Below are positions 55,101-61,070 of a stretch of DNA of 64,000 nt, in pieces (within the stretch, counting starts at the first letter, position 1; each line of letters starts with the position of its first letter). The translations under genes and the position numbers were made by a program. Below the pieces are notes generated by a model. That model made no database searches and was not told the DNA's origin. It worked only from the letters and a program-made list of their open reading frames with translations. The DNA is from Atriophallophorus winterbourni (taxonomy: Eukaryota; Platyhelminthes; Trematoda; Plagiorchiida; Microphallidae), in NCBI GenBank assembly GCA_013407085.1, contig JACCGJ010018831.1, positions 1 to 64,000 of the forward strand. The letters run 5' to 3'.

Positions 55101-58098
55101 TCTTCGCATAGGTAACAACCTGTATTAATTGCAATCGGTAGTGAAGTGCAAACCCAGAGTTGACTACTTTAGAGCGCCAGGGTGACCATTTCACAATGTC
55201 AGTGTTTGATACGGGCTTCCAAACAGGTGATATATGGTCGGATATCAGACATGGGGCTAGGTATACTTCCAACTATCGTCAACGGGTGTGCAATCGTGCA
55301 GTATTTCTGTGGCGTGCAAGTAACACCATACTGTATTGATTTGCCCACATGGTTAAGCTGCATGCGGAAACAAGTCGAAGTTTCACTGCCATTTTTATTC
55401 CTCACATCTGTCTAAACTTGGACAACCTGACAATAGCATAGCCCACATGCAGTCTATGACGATGCGACACTTTGGCTGTATTCAGGCTAATGAATTCATA
55501 TATACACACATAGTCGACGCCCATTTTACCCATGGGTATGGTGGGGAATTACAGAAAAGTACATTTTCCTGACTGCGCAAACGCGTTGGGGTTCAAGCTC
55601 ACGATCTCTCGCCCGAGAAGTGAGAGGTCGTCGAATTCGCATATTTCGACGTCGTCCCAAGCAATCTGACAGTATCCAAAACGTATATGCAGTTTAGAGA
55701 GTTAAGAGTACAGTCGAATTTCAGCTGCGACAGCATAGAACATGGCTCAGTGGCGCGGGAAAAAGGGCGACATATTTGACCGATAACTGGTGTTTTTCCT
55801 GTTTATCTTATTCATACTCTCGAAAAGCGAGCACAAAGTGGTTTCGCTGGTTTATAGCCAATCCATAGAGGTCACACGGATGTGCAATAGTGTGGTTCTT
55901 CTGTGCTGTGCGGCTAACACCGTGCTAAATTGATTGGCCACCGATAGTGAGCTGCATGCTGAAACACGTTGGAGTCTCACTACCATTTTCACTTGTACTT
56001 TTCTCCTCATATCTGTCTGGTCTTGGGCAACCTGACAGTATCTTAGCCCACATGCAGTCTTTGACTGCGCGGCACTTTGCCTGGATCAGGCTTGTGCTTT
56101 CATACATACATACATACATACATACATACATACATACATACACGGAAAATGCTGAGAATTCCAAAATATGGTCGACGCAAGGTAGAGTAGTCAAGTACCG
56201 GATTGTGCTGTCCAACATTAGAAGTGGTTAGAATCCCTTGGTTCGCTTGATGGAATTATAAAGTTATCACTGCAATTAACAAATAACTCACCTGCTCTGC
56301 ATAACGTAACTCATCCGCCGTTCGGTTAGTACTTGACGCGGCATCCCCGTCTGGATAGGGGAATCGCTCAGCAATGAGGCTTTGATTCGCTGTGTGGTGT
56401 AACAAATCTGTATCTAATGGGCCAGTGGAACCAGCAAGCGCAGAGAGAACGGCAGCGGCTTCTTGCTCCCACCAAGATCTGAGCGTCCGTTCGGTTCTAG
56501 CTTCGACACTTTCAAACAACTAGAAAATATTAAAACGGAAATTATAAAAAGGATCACTGAACCTAATTTTACTGTTTCCACCTTATGGCGGCAAACAGAA
56601 ACCGGTAGTGGTGTGTAAAGCAACGCATCACTATAAAAACAGGTTCTAAGTGAATGATCTACAATCAATAATGTGGTGGTGTGTGGCAATATCCGAAAAA
56701 TATCGCGTGGTAACACACCACAATCCATAAATATCAAGTTCAGCGAGTATGCTATTAAATGCCAGCCGTAGTAGGTAAGACTGTACAGTGTTAACGAAAC
56801 CAAAACAAGTGATACATGTTCCGCAACAATGAGTTCCATGCTGGTGAATACCTATAGCTAAAATCATAAATAATTTTCTAATAGAATATGCAAAACAGGT
56901 ATGGTGTGAAAGCACAAGCCTGATCCAGGCAAAGTGCCGCACAGTCAATGACTGCACGTGGGCTAAGATACTGTCAGGTTGCCCAGGCCTAGACAGATAT
57001 GAGGGGGGATAAAAATGGTAGTGAGACTCCAGCGTGTTTCAGCATGCATCTCACTACCGTTGGCCAATGCAAAACAGGATATGTGACTAAAGAATTTTCA
57101 AAACGAACCAATTACGGCAATCAAAGCTGAATCGCCATGAGATACACTTAAAACGTTGCAAAGCAATTATTAACGAGGCGATAGTGTTCGACTCATTGTT
57201 TAAAGATTCAAATGAAAGGTGGCAATAAGAGTTTATCTAGTAAGATAGCGGGAAAAGCTACAGACGTTAAAAAACACCAAACAGTTAGCAGTAACATTCT
57301 AGCAGTGCCCCATATGCAGTCCATGATTTTGCAGCACTTTACCTGGATCGGGATGTGATTTCATACTTAAGTGTTCCATTAATAAAGTTGAAAAGCTCAC
57401 ACAGACATTATATAAATTCTGAAAGGTATTATGAACCTTCATTTTGTTTAGCTATTGCATGCAATAACAGCTGAGAAATTACCGTGTTATAAGCCAAATT
57501 ATAACTTAAATTTACACATCACGAGAGCCTAATGGCCAGAGCATGACTGATCGGAATGTAAAAATTGTATCGATATCTCAACTCGAACTTCCATTTATAC
57601 AATGAAAAATGGGTTAACACAAAAGATGTTCAAAAAGGTTTATGTGTAAACGTCCCATATTTCGCCGCCAACATTTATTAACCCGAGAATACCCACCATA
57701 TAGGCTACAACTCTTCATAACGCTAGAACGTTTCATGAACTATAGCTTACCGAATTCTGCGTCATCGTAATAACATTCAAAAGAACGTTTTCCCTTTCTG
57801 ATTTCAAGAAACTTTGAATATCAAGTTTCGGCACAGTTGTGGCGACTTCGGACGGTACAGTAGCACTCAGTGATTCCAGCTTCGCAGACAAGTGTTCGGG
57901 GAGCTCGTAACTCATTTTACTACCCAAAAGACGGGCAGCTTGCACATCACTACGAGGACCACGAGACAAGAACAGCTTATCTCCGAATGATTTCATTTGA
58001 TCTAAGCTTCGCGTGATATATGGTAGATCGGAAGGACCCTGTACATCCATCAACAGCTTTTCAGAATCCTGTACAAGATCATCGAGCATCACGTCCAT
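36956..58098 (-). CDS. NUP93: Nucleoporin NUP93 (Nic96 family), 12 coding exons
   Basis: Scaffold nucleoporin of the inner ring of the nuclear pore complex, Nup93/Nic96 family. Coding exons, all minus strand: 58098-57751, 56519-56292, 53475-52966, 51335-51238, 48846-48712, 46912-46713, 45933-45742, 44395-44151, 43996-43952, 40358-40083, 38698-38364, 37115-36956. Every junction has GT-AG ends and the phases agree throughout, giving 2772 nt (923 aa plus stop); human NUP93 has 819 aa. Blocks aligning with the vertebrate protein include LLGSKMSYELPEHLSAKLES near the N-terminus, PVWPMIYFCMRSGD, DDFLWLKISQV, LQFEAAIGFLTRFESLRCHA, IIMLYTRKFE and the C-terminal AKALIAYVGRIPYKLSS. The start is the ATG in the first conserved exon, where family homology begins. 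The 5' end of exon 9 is the least certain boundary. Introns (0.15-3.6 kb) are full of SINE-like and hammerhead repeats. The family assignment is recognition from memory, not a search. Confidence 0.93.
37299..37533 (-). repeat. CATA-tailed SINE-like copy (NUP93 3' flank/intron 11)
   Basis: Leftmost copy of the family, covering both ends of the consensus with about 15-20% differences. It overlaps no exon; it lies in intron 11. Confidence 0.75.
38364..38698 (-). CDS. NUP93: NUP93 exon 11 (335 nt)
   Basis: Acceptor ttccattttcag, donor AAAAAG/gtgcgt; phase 0 in, phase 2 out. Encodes LLDLASFFDLVQAEQWQAAV, a LGLFPVS block and LPDYVRRPLSSALVAFMRCL. It matches the LLLDLITFFDEYHSG...LKLVPLNQ...IRHNLSEVLLATM region near the C-terminus. 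Confidence 0.92.
38905..39102 (-). repeat. CATA-tailed SINE-like copy, internally deleted
   Basis: TATGTATG start, CACAAGCCTGA, CAGTCAGAGACTG, then a deletion of about 20 bp that joins directly to AAGTTGCCCAGGC. Confidence 0.75.
39159..39396 (-). repeat. CATA-tailed SINE-like copy, near full length
   Basis: One of the best preserved copies. It shows the GGTAGTGAG / CTCACTACC hairpin arms and the TGCACATCCGT 5' end. NUP93 intron 10. Confidence 0.85.
39808..39980 (+). mobile_element. Hammerhead-family insertion with a perfect hairpin (no ribozyme core)
   Basis: Family A sequence: CTTGACCAAGAATCACTTTG, GGTTCGTTGTACGAACCC, GGCATACAAGTATAACTTTG. It begins with a 24-bp perfect inverted repeat (39805-39828 and 39842-39865, 13-nt loop). 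Flanked by AACTAACAAATACC at 39794-39807 and 39981-39994, a 14-bp target-site duplication. Truncated before the ribozyme. NUP93 intron 10. Confidence 0.85.
40083..40358 (-). CDS. NUP93: NUP93 exon 10 (92 codons)
   Basis: Acceptor ttcgttcag, donor AAG/gtttgt, phase 0 at both ends. Begins AGAIDVYCRTTDERQNLIAA, matching the PGVIDKFTSDTKPIIN region, and ends DRSVVLRIATK. The upstream reading frame is open but intronic. Confidence 0.9.
40595..40790 (+). repeat. Decayed hammerhead family A unit
   Basis: AATCACTCTGTGATTCTGTA, then GACGGCAAACACACAGAAACC and AGTTGTGAG. The ribozyme box (about 40728-40772) has lost CTGANGA and the CCGG helix. NUP93 intron 9/exon 10 flank, 240 bp upstream of exon 10. 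Confidence 0.6.
40811..41030 (-). repeat. CATA-tailed SINE-like copy
   Basis: TATGTATGAAATCACAAGCC start, moderately decayed, ending TTGCACATCCC. It is followed at once by a fragment of the hammerhead family (CAAACCCTATAACAGTAGTA to about 41105). Confidence 0.75.
41106..42509. other. NUP93 intron 9, unassigned
   Basis: A 143-codon minus-strand ORF (42338-41907) has biased, Cys/Phe/Leu-rich composition and no splice or homology support. Nothing else is visible. Confidence 0.35.
42510..42660 (-). repeat. CATA-tailed SINE-like copy, decayed
   Basis: TCCAGGCAAAGTTCTGCAC, CTAACATACTGACAGG and TTTAGACAGATA in consensus order. Both ends are unclear. Confidence 0.6.
42822..43018 (+). repeat. CATA-tailed SINE-like copy
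   Basis: Plus orientation from ACGGACGACAGATGTACAAT to GCGGCACTTTGCC. The CATA tail is missing. Confidence 0.7.
43372..43511 (+). repeat. CATA-tailed SINE-like copy, 5'-truncated
   Basis: Starts at the internal CCACTGCTATTTCTATT and keeps the 3' end TTTGTGCTCTCATACATAGA. Confidence 0.75.
43952..43996 (-). CDS. NUP93: NUP93 exon 9, predicted 45-nt microexon
   Basis: Encodes FVLNASIDEFYVKQR, which fills the gap between exons 8 and 10 at nearly the same length as the vertebrate protein. Donor CGT/gtgagt is strong. The acceptor is unclear: phase 0 allows ...ctcgag (45 nt) or ...gttgag at 44051 (99 nt, 33 codons). The best-looking acceptor, tgtgtttcag, is out of phase with exon 8. Confidence 0.65.
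44151..44395 (-). CDS. NUP93: NUP93 exon 8 (245 nt)
   Basis: Acceptor cctcttcaccag, donor CAG/gtcagt; phase 1 in, phase 0 out. Encodes GFRRLNLPRIIMLYTRKFEM and EALMYFHFLSDLRS, then an acidic insert longer than in vertebrates, then VFTLCVTELILATKQ. Confidence 0.93.
44444..45139. other. NUP93 intron 7, unassigned
   Basis: No repeat family recognised and no coding support. Confidence 0.35.
45140..45267 (+). repeat. CATA-tailed SINE-like copy, 5'-truncated
   Basis: 3' half only, with a short CATACATACATAC tail. NUP93 intron 7. Confidence 0.8.
45742..45933 (-). CDS. NUP93: NUP93 exon 7 (192 nt)
   Basis: Acceptor cttgcttgcag, donor TTG/gtaagt; phase 1 in and out. Encodes SQPLMYFKILCLTLQFEAAI then FLTRFESLRCHAVHIAL, among the best conserved parts of the family (LYFQVLFLTAQFEAAVAFL in vertebrates). 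Confidence 0.93.
46713..46912 (-). CDS. NUP93: NUP93 exon 6 (200 nt)
   Basis: Acceptor tttcgttcag, donor TACG/gtacgt; phase 2 in, phase 1 out. Encodes LILTVLGLGG, SIDDFLWLKISQVV and LSRLQTLLLETY. The rival donor CAGG/gtgcac downstream is rejected because only the gtacgt donor gives the frame that reads YGEAHF into exon 7. Confidence 0.9.
47296..47336 (-). ncRNA. Hammerhead ribozyme core, family C (canonical)
   Basis: Minus strand: CTGATGA (47330-47324), perfect 4-bp stem II GTGC/GCAC with loop AAACA, GAAA, CCGG, UC cleavage step, GTGG. All invariant positions match. Stem I pairs TTAC with GTGG using wobbles. Confidence 0.82.
47472..47513 (+). ncRNA. Mutated hammerhead core, family C
   Basis: Stem II GTGC-AAACA-GCAC, GAAA, CCGG, UC and GTGG are intact, but the CTGATGA box is CCGATGT, so two or more core bases are changed. 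Probably inactive. Confidence 0.65.
47515..47757 (-). repeat. CATA-tailed SINE-like copy with many 1-nt indels
   Basis: Full length from TATGTATGTATGAAAGCAC to GCACATCCGTG. It has an unusual cluster of single-base insertions and losses (for example GTGGGGCTAAGATTACTGTC). Confidence 0.8.
48712..48846 (-). CDS. NUP93: NUP93 exon 5 (135 nt)
   Basis: Acceptor gtttttcag, donor AGGAG/gtatgt, phase 2 in and phase 2 out. Encodes NSLENFASLLEEYVNNGRQL then SPASLTRLRQ and CKDPYR, matching the EYMNSKDRRLSPAT...NNTDPYKR part of the vertebrate protein. Confidence 0.9.
49175..49279 (+). repeat. CATA-tailed SINE-like copy, left part (interrupted)
   Basis: A short minus-oriented remnant (49175-49214) precedes a plus copy (about 49214-49279) that is cut in AACCTGACAGTAT by the fold-back insertion and resumes at 49978-50055 with the rest (CCCACGTGCAGTCTCTGACT to GTGCTTTCAC). 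NUP93 intron 4. Confidence 0.8.
49479..49521 (-). ncRNA. Hammerhead ribozyme, family B (canonical, intact)
   Basis: Minus strand: stem I GCACAC pairs perfectly with GTGTGC. CTGATGA at 49515-49509; stem II GCGG/CCGC with loop CAATAA; GAAA; CCGG; UC cleavage step after 49485. Stem I can extend past a small internal loop (ACGGA with TCCGT), as in natural hammerheads. All conserved bases are present. Confidence 0.9.
49874..49916 (+). ncRNA. Hammerhead ribozyme, family B (core mutated)
   Basis: As the 49.5-kb copy (stem II GCGG-CAATAA-CCGC, GAAA, CCGG, UC, GTGTGC), but the box reads TTGATGA: the invariant C3 is T. Stem I keeps pairing with one wobble. Probably inactive. Confidence 0.8.
50062..50271 (-). 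repeat. CATA-tailed SINE-like copy
   Basis: Lies tail to tail with the interrupted plus copy at 49.2-50.05 kb. Ends TTGCATATCCGTG. Moderately decayed. Confidence 0.75.
50600..51133 (+). repeat. Retroelement 3' end with (TTC)n tail
   Basis: Ends ATTCGTTTTAACGAATAAAG then TTTTC and TTC repeats. The 78-codon ORF inside (50854-51090) shows no known domain. The terminus matches 15260-15630. NUP93 intron 4, about 100 bp from exon 4. Confidence 0.45.
51238..51335 (-). CDS. NUP93: NUP93 exon 4 (98 nt)
   Basis: Too short to stand out as an ORF. Acceptor gttgttgcag, donor ATC/gtaagt; enters in phase 0 and leaves in phase 2. Encodes DGLVDSKPVWPMIYFCMRSG followed by DSQAAVEVARSA, the strongly conserved PVWALIYYCMRCGD block of NUP93. 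Confidence 0.92.
51391..51560 (-). repeat. CATA-tailed SINE-like copy with a nested (TTC)n-tail fragment
   Basis: After GTATGTACGCATTAAATCAC the copy is split by about 45 bp (51413-51458: TCGTTTACACGAATAAAGTC and a TTC run) and resumes at GATGCAGGAAAGTACCGCAC. NUP93 intron 3. Confidence 0.75.
51561..52965. other. NUP93 intron 3, unassigned
   Basis: 52.15-52.6 kb is GC-richer and has a 76-codon plus ORF without motifs. Nothing else is supported. Confidence 0.35.
52966..53475 (-). CDS. NUP93: NUP93 exon 3 (170 codons, longest)
   Basis: Acceptor tttattcag, donor GAG/gtgatt (the frame also allows TCG/gtttat 9 nt later). Encodes DVANIWSLFGRFSEVF, the QQAKLGGRPTTRALVRAYLN block and LYLEDRSAFEFE. 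The stretch after the QAKLGG block matches the vertebrate QAQLGGVPGTYQLVRSFLN region. Confidence 0.9.
53476..54429. other. NUP93 intron 2, unassigned part
   Basis: No feature apart from a short CATCAT run near 54070. Confidence 0.35.
54430..54900 (-). pseudogene. RTE-type LINE RT fragment, minus strand
   Basis: Reads IIPGGKLLDLNSAGDIALLF then SYSNAQKMLNKLAIIVPVLH, and in another frame RLTYLGGCINNSGEVS, GRVYKAKVRAVLLFGRETW. This is the RTE pattern G..L.DLEYADDIAL...S...AQ.ML...FTYLGS.I...G; GRVY.A.VRSVLLYG.ETW. The catalytic YADD has become SAGD. Confidence 0.8.
55288..55508 (+). repeat. CATA-tailed SINE-like copy, decayed
   Basis: GTGCAATCGTGCAGTATTTC start to ATTCATATATACACAC end. A weaker fragment follows near 55650-55700. 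Confidence 0.7.
55876..56142 (+). repeat. CATA-tailed SINE-like copy, full length with (CATA)n
   Basis: Best full-length copy: CACGGATGTGCAATAGTG start, hairpin arms GATAGTGAG / CTCACTACC, then GCCTGGATCAGGC and about ten CATA repeats (56100-56142). NUP93 intron 2, about 150 bp before exon 2's end. Confidence 0.88.
56292..56519 (-). CDS. NUP93: NUP93 exon 2 (76 codons)
   Basis: Acceptor ttttctag, donor CAG/gtgagt, phase 0 at both ends. Encodes a segment that begins LFESVEARTERTLRSWWEQE and ends DELRYAEQ. The end corresponds to the EMAYARQ segment of the vertebrate protein. Confidence 0.88.
56551..56631 (+). repeat. Short hammerhead family A insertion
   Basis: CACTGAACCTAATTTTACTG, GCGGCAAACAGAAACCGG, TAGTGGTGTGTAA. 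The ribozyme box is CTTATGG instead of CTGACGA. Flanked by TATAAAAA (56543-56550 and 56632-56639), a possible 8-bp duplication. NUP93 intron 1, 30 bp from the exon 2 acceptor. Confidence 0.65.
56900..57066 (-). repeat. CATA-tailed SINE-like copy, 5'-truncated with 12-bp duplication
   Basis: The tail end is kept; the other end is cut inside GTTGGCCA. Flanked by ATGCAAAACAGG at 56888-56899 and 57067-57078. NUP93 intron 1. Confidence 0.9.
57303..57372 (+). repeat. CATA-tailed SINE-like fragment
   Basis: 3' end only: CCCCATATGCAGTCCATGA to GTGATTTCATACTTAAG. Confidence 0.6.
57751..58098 (-). CDS. NUP93: NUP93 exon 1 (N-terminal, 116 codons)
   Basis: Encodes the start MDVMLDDLVQDSEKLL and the LLGSK...LSAKLESLSA...DIQSFLKSERENVLL blocks that match the N-terminal helical region of Nup93. 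Ends in phase 0 at a TCG/gtaagc donor. A good acceptor lies upstream at 58113-58114 (tattatag), so a 5' exon probably exists. Confidence 0.92.
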
Positions 58099-58250
58099 TT
58101 CTAAAGAAACAGCTATAATAAAATGGAGGATGAAATTCAATAAAACCAAAAATAATAGCAAAGTGAAAAAATAAAATGAGTTTATGGAAGTAATGTACTG
58201 GTTCAAAATAATAGTTTTCAGCAATGATGATGGGAAGAGATAATCTTCAC

Positions 58251-58459
58251 GCTGATTGTCAGCCTGAAGTCTTTGCATGCTGACACAGACAGTCCATTGG
58301 CGGGTGTACTCCTGAAAGTTAATAATGACGGCTGCGTATTCGGCAGATAGCAGGTAACGGATTACCACATCACGCACCTTAGTTTGTGCTCCAAAAGGGT
58401 TCACATTGAAAAACTTGCTATCACATCTCTTTCGCGGGTAAAAGCTTTCTACTATCGTC
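58251..58459 (-). CDS. Candidate coding exon upstream of NUP93, product unknown
   Basis: Acceptor acaccttcag at 58460-58461 and donor CAGC/gtgaag enclose an open frame. It includes SKFFNVNPFGAQTKVRDVVI, then RYLLSAEYAAVIINFQEYTR and QWTVCVSMQ. The pattern I..YL....Y....I.F resembles a LisH motif only loosely, and I do not recognise the family. Spliced to the acceptor at 58113-58114 it joins the NUP93 frame (phase 1 to phase 1). It could be a 5' exon of the NUP93 unit or the tail of a neighbouring gene read through by chance. A SINE-like insertion sits just outside its acceptor. Confidence 0.4.
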
Positions 58460-58474
58460 CTGAAGGTGTGTTGC

Positions 58475-58799
58475 TTGCACGGATGTGCAATCGTGCAGCA
58501 TTTTTGTGCTGTGCGGCTAACATCGTGCTAAATTGATTGGTCACATGCTGAAACACGCTATAGACACACTACCATTTCCATTTTCATATCTGTCTAAGCC
58601 TGGGCAACCTGACAGTATCTCAGCCCACGTGCAGTATCTGACTGTGCGGCACTTTGCCTGGATCACTGTTTCTACCCTATTTGTACCCCTACTCGCTTTG
58701 TACATTTCATTGTTACTGTTGAACGGCACCATATCTGTATCAGATTGTGCATATATATATATTGCCTGGATCAGGCTTGTGCTTTCACTCATACATACA
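58475..58799 (+). repeat. CATA-tailed SINE-like copy with nested 96-bp insertion
   Basis: Flanked by AAGGTGTGTTGC at 58463-58474 and 58800-58811 (12-bp duplication). Inside, TTGCCTGGATCA is duplicated at 58654-58665 and 58762-58773 around a 96-bp insert that ends in (AT)n. It sits a few bases outside the acceptor of the candidate exon at 58251-58459. Confidence 0.9.
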
Positions 58800-59627
58800 A
58801 AGGTGTGTTGCAGCAGCAGAGCAAAAATGCTGAAGAGCGTGAGGGCAGGAACACGTCTTTGTTTCAACTTCGACGAATTTCTAATGCTTCTGATATGCAA
58901 AGATGGAAAGACATGGTTTCGAACAGCCACTCCTTATTCATGTGGTAAAAGGCCTCATTTTAATCAATAAAAAACCTTTTGATGACAGATGCTAATCCTG
59001 AGACTTCACCTGGAGCTGTGTTTAGAAGAATATAATGTTTACGGTTGATCTTTCAGCGCAAAAGCTACACAGATTTTTAGAAAAACCTATCAGATAATTC
59101 CTGTAGTCACATATGTAAAACATGGACAAAAATTTCCGACGACATTTAGAAAAAGCTTCCTTAATAATTGTTGTAGTTCTTCTTCGTCTTCTTGATAGAC
59201 GACAGAGGGTCAAGCCCTTGTAAGCCGCGTCTGTTTCTATCAGCAACATAGTCCAGGAGAACCTCAGTTGAGGAAATCCTGTCCAGTGTTGTACAGTTTC
59301 CCGGTGATTACAAGCAGTACATTATCCACTAGTTGCTTAAACTGGTTTTCAGATCTTGTTGCGATAACCTCTTCCGGAAGCGCATTCCACACGTTGACAA
59401 TTCTTGTTGAGGGCGCGAATCCCTGTGTTAGGCATAGTGTCCTTCGCTTTTGAAGCATTGAAGCGTGGCCACGGGTTCTTGAGTCCGCCAGAAGAGGGAC
59501 AAACTTGCAGTTCGTCACCATAAGCTCCCAGAAATATGCGACGAGTTAGCAGCAGGTCGTAGCGCGACATGAGGTTGAGGCGCTGAATTCTCTCCACATA
59601 AGAATTGAGTTCAATCCGTGTACTCTT

Positions 59628-59870
59628 TGCACGATGTGCAATCGTACAGTACGTCTGTGCTTTTGCGGCTAACAGTGTGCTAAATTGATTAGCACGATAG
59701 TGAGCTGCAATGCTGGAAAGCACGCGGGAGTCCTCACTACCATCTTTATTCTTATTCGCTATTTCTTATACTGTCTAGGGGCCTAGGCAAACCTACAGTA
59801 ATATCGCCACGTGCGTCTCTGACTGTGCGGCACTTTTGCCTGGATCGGCTTGTGCTTTCATACCATACAA
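59628..59870 (+). repeat. CATA-tailed SINE-like copy inside the LINE, indel-rich
   Basis: Full length with many single-base indels. GTACTCTT is repeated at 59620-59627 and 59871-59878, a short target-site duplication. Removing it rejoins the LINE frame near KSTRIELNSYVERIQ. Confidence 0.82.
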
Positions 59871-60862
59871 GTACTCTTGTCGTAGCCAGCCTAGCACGTT
59901 TTCCAACAGGTCACTTCGCCCCTTATTTTTTGTGGATAGGATGGCTGGCGAAACCATATTTCCCAAAACTGGTCTCAATGTATGTGGAATAAGAATGCGA
60001 AACGTTTGTAGAGTAATCGCCGAAAACGTCCGACTATAAGCCTACCATGGCGCGGTTTGCAGCAGAAGCTTTTCTGGTCGTATCCTCCTTAATTTAGCGA
60101 CCGAGTCCACAATTGTACAGAGAGAGAAACCCAGTCACGTTCAAGAGCAACTATGACAGTTGGTGATCCCCGAGGAAGTACGCACCTTCAGGCGTGCTTG
60201 GCCCCAAAAGCATCACAGTGCATTTCTGTTGGTTTACAGGAAACTGAAATTTTACCATCCAATCAAGCAATTTGTTCAATTCGTTCTGAAAAACTGTATT
60301 CTCAGCAGAAGAGCTTACTGTTCCCCAAACTTTCAGACCATCCACAAAAAGTAGACAATTCAGATTTAATGAGTAGGGGGAGGTCATTAACATATACTTT
60401 AAAAAGTAACGGGAAGAGAACAGATCCTCGCGGAACCCCGGAAGTTGAAGGTGTAGTCTGCAATTTAACTTCTTTAACCTCGACCTGTATATAACGGTCA
60501 ATAAGGAAGTCTTCAATCCAAGTTAGAACAGGTCCCTTTACACCAGGAGCACGAAGCTTGGGCAACAGACGTTGAAGTAGAACACGGTCGAAAACCTTAT
60601 TGAAGTCAATGAAGGCAGTGACTACCGGGTGGCTTAGATCAAGTTCAACACACCAGTGTTCGCGAGCAGTGATGAGATTGGATGCGCATGATCATCTTTG
60701 CGTAAAAACATGCTCAGCAGATGTCAGCTGACTGGTTGTAAAGAGAAAATCTTTAATCTGTTTTTTCAGTAGTCGTTCCAGAGTCTTCTGAACTACCGAA
60801 GTGATGGTAACCGGTCGGTAGTTAGCCGGATCACTGGTTTCACCGCCCTTATACATTGGTTT

Positions 60863-61070
60863 CCGCACGGATGTGCAATCATGCAGCACTGCTGAGCTGT
60901 GCAGCTAACACCGTGCTAAAAACATTTGCCACCGTTAGTGAGCTGCATGCAAATTCACGCTGGAGTCTCACTGCCATTGCTATTTTCCCTTCCAATATCT
61001 GTCTAGGCCTGGCCAACCTGACAGTATCTTAGCCCACGTGCAGACCTCGACTGTGATTTCATACATATAC
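60863..61070 (+). repeat. CATA-tailed SINE-like copy inside the LINE
   Basis: ATACATTGGTTT is duplicated at 60851-60862 and 61071-61082. Removing the copy restores the LINE reading YGIVKPMYKGGETSD on the minus strand. Confidence 0.9.

Noticed and set aside
55947..56231. Recurrent small protein (LPF...GQPDSILAHVQSLT...)
   Set aside because: The frame recurs because it is a translation of the SINE-like repeat. Copies differ by indels and lack a common start, so there is no sign of coding selection.
36956..58098. CRISPR-like spacing of the SINE-like copies
   Set aside because: Copies are 70-325 bp, in both orientations and irregularly spaced: interspersed retroposons in a eukaryotic gene.
58541..58930. 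Long minus-strand ORF through the SINE-like copy upstream of NUP93
   Set aside because: It crosses a retroposon with target-site duplications. The region before it reads as an intron with a pyrimidine-rich 3' end.
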